Assembly: GCA_021737905.1 (NCBI GenBank)
Contig: JAIPDA010000085.1
Span: 1 to 8,946 of the forward strand
DNA length: 8,946 nt
Direction: 5' to 3'
Source: Rhodoferax sp.
Lineage (GTDB): Bacteria > Pseudomonadota > Gammaproteobacteria > Burkholderiales > Burkholderiaceae_C
Positions 5,939 through 8,946 of the stretch are shown here, piece after piece (within the stretch, counting starts at the first letter, position 1; every line of letters begins with the position of its first letter). The notes under the pieces were generated by a model. It made no database searches. It was not told where the DNA came from and was given only the letters and a program-made list of their open reading frames with translations. The position numbers and the translations under genes were made by a program.

Positions 5939-7846
5939 TCAGGAGGCTGAAGGCAGTGTGCTGCGCGCCGGCTTGTCGCCTGCTGCGGCCTCAGGCGCGG
6001 CGCGCCAGATGGTGCCGATCGAAACGGATTTGAGTTTTTTCTGCCGGCCGTACCAGAGGTTGACCAGGCTGCGCGAGAAGAACACGGCTGAGAACATGCT
6101 GGTCAAAATGCCGATGCAGTGCACCACCGCAAAGCCGCGCACCGGGCCCGAACCGAAAGCCAGCAAGGCCAGGCCGGCAATCAAGGTGGTGATGTTCGAA
6201 TCCAGAATGGTGGCCCAGGCGCGGTCGTAGCCGACCTGGATGGCGGCTTGCGGTGCAGCGCCGTTGCGCAGCTCTTCGCGCACGCGCTCGTTGATCAACA
6301 CGTTCGAGTCAATCGCCATGCCCAGGGCCAGCGCCATGGCGGCCATGCCCGGCAGCGTCAGCGTGGCTTGCAGCATTGACAGCACGGCGATCAACAGCAG
6401 CAAGTTGACGGCCAGCGCCAGGCCTGAGAACAGGCCGAACAACATGTAGTAAGCGGCCATGAAAGCAACGATCACCAGAAAGCCCCAGATCACGCTGGAA
6501 AAACCTTTGGCAATATTTTCGGCGCCCAGGCTGGGGCCGATGGTGCGCTCTTCAATGATGTCCATGGGTGCGGCCAGCGAGCCGGCGCGCAGCAGCAGCG
6601 CCAGGTCATTGGCTTCGCTCACGTTCATGGTGCCGGAGATCTGGAAGCGGTTGCCCAGCTCGCTTTGAATGACTGGTGCGGTCAGCACCTCGCCCTTGCC
6701 TTTTTCAAACAGCAAGATGGCCATGCGTTTCTTGACGTTTTCGCGGCTGACGTCGCGCATGATGCGGCCGCCCTTGGCGTCCACCGTCAGGTCTACTTTG
6801 GGTTGCTGGTTTTGCGAGTCAAAGCCGGGCTGGGCATCGGTCAGGCTGTCACCGGTCAGGATGACTTGCTTCTTGACGATGACCGGGCGGCCGTTGCTCT
6901 CTAAAAAGCGCTCGGAGCCGAAGGGCACGATGCCGCCGCCGTTTTCGGCGGCGCGGGCTTCGGCGCTTTCATCCACCAAGCGCATCTCCAGCGTGGCGGT
7001 GCGGCCCAGAATATCCTTGGCCTTGGCCGTGTCCTGCACGCCGGGCAGCTGCACCACGATGCGGTCCAGGCCCTGCTGCTGAATCACCGGTTCGGCCACG
7101 CCGAGTTCGTTGATCCGGTTGTGCAAGGTGACGATGTTTTGCTTGAGCGCTTGCTCCTGCACGCTGCGAGCGGATTGCGGCTTGATGCTCGCTGAGAGCT
7201 TGAACTCGTTGCCATCGGGCGCACCCGTTGTTTGCAGGTCGGCGAACTGCTCTTGAATCAAACGGCTGGCAGCGTCCAGCGTGGCCTGGTCGCGCACGCG
7301 GATCTCAATGCTCTGGCCATTACGGCTGATGCCGCCGTGGCGAATGTTTTTTTCGCGGAGCACCAGACGCAAATCGCCGGCCAGTGACTCGGCTTTCTTG
7401 GTCAGCGCCGCCTGCATGTCCACTTGCAGCAAAAAGTGCACGCCGCCACGCAAGTCCAGACCCAGGTACATGGGTTGCGCGTTCAGCGCAGTCAGCCAGG
7501 CCGGTGAGCGCGACAGCAGGTTCAGCGCCACCACATAAGCAGGCTCAGCCGGGTTGGGGATCAGCGCTTTTTGAATCGCGTCCTTGGCCTTGAGCTGGGT
7601 GTCCGTGCCGGAAAAGCGAGCGCGCACCGAGTTGCCGTCCAGGCTGACTTGCTCGGCCGCAAGGCCCGCGTCCTTGAGCGCCTGCTCGACACGAGCCACC
7701 GTGGCCGCATCCACCTTGTTGGCAGATTTCAGCCCGGAGACCTGCACCGCCGGCGCCTCGCCAAAAAAATTGGGCAGCGTGTACAGCCCCGCCAGCATCA
7801 GCGCAATCAAGATGATGGCGTACTTCCAGACCGGGTAACGATTCAT
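5939..7846 (-). CDS. secD: Protein translocase subunit SecD
   Basis: SecD is the large subunit of the proton-driven SecDF factor that assists late steps of Sec-dependent export. The product has 635 residues, close to the usual 615-620 of proteobacterial SecD. An N-terminal membrane segment at about 8-27 leads to a large periplasmic region containing GLDLRGGVHFLLQVDM at 129-144 and GVAEPVIQQQGLDRIVVQLP at 249-268, and LRAGSLAAP at 419-427. About five membrane segments follow from 449 to 597, with ERTIGPSLG at 433-441, GMAIDSNVLINERVREEL at 509-526 (Asp513 is in the position of the essential Asp519 of E. coli), and DSNITTLIAG at 549-558. The ATG lies 57 bases after yajC; no clear Shine-Dalgarno sequence is visible. 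The Ala/Ser/Pro-rich C-terminal tail after 613 is not conserved family sequence. The assignment is firm. Confidence 0.98.
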   Translation of the reverse strand: MNRYPVWKYAIILIALMLAGLYTLPNFFGEAPAVQVSGLKSANKVDAATVARVEQALKDAGLAAEQVSLDGNSVRARFSGTDTQLKAKDAIQKALIPNPAEPAYVVALNLLSRSPAWLTALNAQPMYLGLDLRGGVHFLLQVDMQAALTKKAESLAGDLRLVLREKNIRHGGISRNGQSIEIRVRDQATLDAASRLIQEQFADLQTTGAPDGNEFKLSASIKPQSARSVQEQALKQNIVTLHNRINELGVAEPVIQQQGLDRIVVQLPGVQDTAKAKDILGRTATLEMRLVDESAEARAAENGGGIVPFGSERFLESNGRPVIVKKQVILTGDSLTDAQPGFDSQNQQPKVDLTVDAKGGRIMRDVSRENVKKRMAILLFEKGKGEVLTAPVIQSELGNRFQISGTMNVSEANDLALLLRAGSLAAPMDIIEERTIGPSLGAENIAKGFSSVIWGFLVIVAFMAAYYMLFGLFSGLALAVNLLLLIAVLSMLQATLTLPGMAAMALALGMAIDSNVLINERVREELRNGAAPQAAIQVGYDRAWATILDSNITTLIAGLALLAFGSGPVRGFAVVHCIGILTSMFSAVFFSRSLVNLWYGRQKKLKSVSIGTIWRAAPEAAAGDKPARSTLPSAS

Positions 7847-7903
7847 GGGATGGTTTTCACAAAGTCTTGAGGCGGCAATCGCCCGGGCGGCGACAGGCCG
7901 GGT

Positions 7904-8242
7904 TTACTTGATCGTGCCTTTGGGCAAGACCTGGATGACAGCGCTGCGCTGCACCTGCACTTCAACGCCGGAGGAGATCTCCAGGCTCATATAGCCTTCG
8001 CTCAGGCTGCTGACCTTGCCCAGCATGCCGCCGGCGGTGGCGACTTCGTCACCCTTGGCCAGTGCATCGATCATGGCGCGGTGCTCTTTTTGCTTCTTCA
8101 TTTGCGGGCGGATCATGACGAAATACAGCACCACGAACATCAGCACCAGCGGCAGCATGCTGGTGAGCGAAGACATCATGTCGCCACCGGCGGCGGCAGC
8201 GGGGGCGGTCTGGGCGAAAGCAGAAGAAATAAACACAGGCAT
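7904..8242 (-). CDS. yajC: Sec translocon accessory protein YajC
   Basis: YajC is a small single-span inner-membrane protein that associates with SecD and SecF. The product has 112 residues, typical for the family. A short periplasmic N-terminus ending in an Ala-rich patch is followed by one membrane segment at about 25-44, then the signature FVMIRPQMKKQKEH at 41-54, GDEVATAGG at 64-72 and a C-terminal beta-rich part ending VLPKGTIK. The ATG at 8242 is chosen because it gives the usual hydrophobic N-terminus MPVFISSAFAQ; a GTG two codons upstream (8248) is equally in frame. GGAG abuts the ATG directly, too close to be a normal ribosome-binding site for it, so the start is uncertain by two codons. 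It heads the yajC-secD-secF unit. Confidence 0.95.
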   Translation of the reverse strand: MPVFISSAFAQTAPAAAAGGDMMSSLTSMLPLVLMFVVLYFVMIRPQMKKQKEHRAMIDALAKGDEVATAGGMLGKVSSLSEGYMSLEISSGVEVQVQRSAVIQVLPKGTIK

Positions 8243-8316
8243 CTCCACGTAGAGTCAATGAAAGTCAAAACGGCAAGCGGACCTCCAGGCCCGCCAGCCA
8301 CTTTGATAAGCGAACG

Positions 8317-8322
8317 ATTGTA
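8317..8322 (-). promoter_or_regulatory. Candidate -10 box of the yajC-secD-secF promoter
   Basis: On the minus strand the sequence reads CATACAATCG, with TACAAT one base off the sigma-70 consensus, 74 bases before the yajC ATG and within the 137-base gap after argC. The same TACAATC string appears upstream of pgk. No strong -35 hexamer is found at 16-18 bases, where the sequence is very GC-rich. The position fits a promoter for the sec genes, but the evidence is one hexamer. Confidence 0.4.
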
Positions 8323-8379
8323 TGCGCGGCCTTCGGGCGGCCGGTCGCCTGCGTCCGCTGTTCTTGTAGGGCTATTGGC

Positions 8380-8946
8380 TTAAAGGCCGAGCATCAGTTG
8401 CAGGTTTTGCACCGCCGCGCCCGAAGCGCCCTTGCCCAGGTTGTCCAAGCGGGCGATCAGCACGGCGTGGCGGTGTTCTTCGTTGCCGAAGACGCGCAGT
8501 TCCATCCGGTTGGTGTCGGCCAGCGCCGTGGCATCCAGCTTGCCCGACTCGCCGGCCGCCTCGACTGTCACCCAGGGGCTGCCCGCGTAGTGCGCGGCCA
8601 GGGCTTGCTCCAGTTGTGCCGTTGTGGGCTTGCCGGGCAGCATGTCCAGATGCAGCGGCAGCTCGACCAGCATGCCCTGGCGGAAATTGCCGACCGATGG
8701 AATGAAGATGGGCCGTCGCGTCAGGCCCGTGTAGCGGGTGATCTCGGCCAGGTGCTTGTGCGCCAGACCCAGGCCGTAGACCTCAAACAGGGGCGCGGTG
8801 CCGGCCTCGTAGGCCTCGATCATGCTGCGCCCGCCACCGGAGTAACCACTCACAGACGGCAAACACAGCGGAAAGTCTGAGGGTATCAGGCCGGCGTCAA
8901 TCAACGGGCGTATCAAGGCAATGGCGCCGGTGGCGTAGCAACCGGG
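8380..8946 (-). CDS. argC: N-acetyl-gamma-glutamyl-phosphate reductase, C-terminal part (runs off the right edge)
   Basis: ArgC reduces N-acetyl-glutamyl-5-phosphate to N-acetyl-glutamate semialdehyde with NADPH, the third step of arginine biosynthesis. The last 188 residues are visible and the frame is open to the window edge. The first visible residues, PGCYATG, contain the catalytic Cys. Further family stretches are SGYSGGGRSMIEAYEAG, YGLGLAHKHLAEI (with the active-site His region) and IFIPSVGNFRQGML, and the end is LDNLGKGASGAAVQNLQLML. The sequence resembles the shorter 'type 2' ArgC of about 310 residues rather than the E. coli-type enzyme of about 334; this is from memory of the families and should be confirmed. 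The N-terminal NADP-binding domain lies outside the window. A TTG at 8916 is internal and not the start. No U-tract terminator is seen after the stop. Confidence 0.95.
   Translation of the reverse strand, partial: PGCYATGAIALIRPLIDAGLIPSDFPLCLPSVSGYSGGGRSMIEAYEAGTAPLFEVYGLGLAHKHLAEITRYTGLTRRPIFIPSVGNFRQGMLVELPLHLDMLPGKPTTAQLEQALAAHYAGSPWVTVEAAGESGKLDATALADTNRMELRVFGNEEHRHAVLIARLDNLGKGASGAAVQNLQLMLGL

Noticed and set aside
8327..8343. GC hairpin CGGCC/GGCCG downstream of argC as a terminator
   Set aside because: The stem is only 5 base pairs with a 7-base loop and no T-tract follows on the minus strand.
1..8946. Mobile element, defence system, CRISPR array or phage island
   Set aside because: All genes are core metabolic, translation, export or DNA-processing functions; no transposase, integrase, direct-repeat array, tRNA-flanked junction or cluster of unknown genes is present.

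Overview
The window looks like ordinary chromosomal core sequence from a GC-rich betaproteobacterium, most probably Burkholderiales and close to Comamonadaceae (Rhodoferax/Polaromonas/Acidovorax type). This is inferred from protein character, the def-fmt and dprA-smg pairings, a short ('type 2') ArgC and TACAATC-like -10 boxes. Coding density is high and no gene-free stretch exceeds about 170 bases. I see no tRNA or rRNA gene, CRISPR array, insertion sequence, phage gene or attachment site.

Left block, minus strand (1-2992). Read in the direction of transcription the order is def (peptide deformylase), fmt (methionyl-tRNA formyltransferase), azlC and azlD (two-subunit branched-chain amino acid exporter), then the first 90 codons of pgk (phosphoglycerate kinase), which runs off the left edge. 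The def-fmt pair adds the formyl group to initiator Met-tRNA and later removes it from new proteins. azlC starts 7 bases after fmt ends and azlD 12 bases after azlC, so the four genes may share one transcript. pgk has a candidate promoter of its own.

Centre, plus strand (2993-4890). A 166-base AT-rich divergent region separates def from dprA (a DNA-processing protein that loads RecA onto incoming single strands in natural transformation). smg (DUF494 family, function unclear) follows 40 bases later. A strong symmetric hairpin terminator lies between smg and the convergent secF.

Right block, minus strand (4958-8946). yajC, secD and secF encode the accessory SecDF-YajC membrane complex that helps the SecYEG/SecA translocon. 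Upstream of yajC is the C-terminal part of argC (arginine biosynthesis), which runs off the right edge and includes the catalytic Cys motif.

I looked for an unusual or undescribed system and did not find one. The points worth checking are modest: gene-order junctions (azlCD after fmt, smg next to secF, argC next to yajC), a TTG start for azlC, small repeats in two leader regions, and generally weak Shine-Dalgarno sequences.
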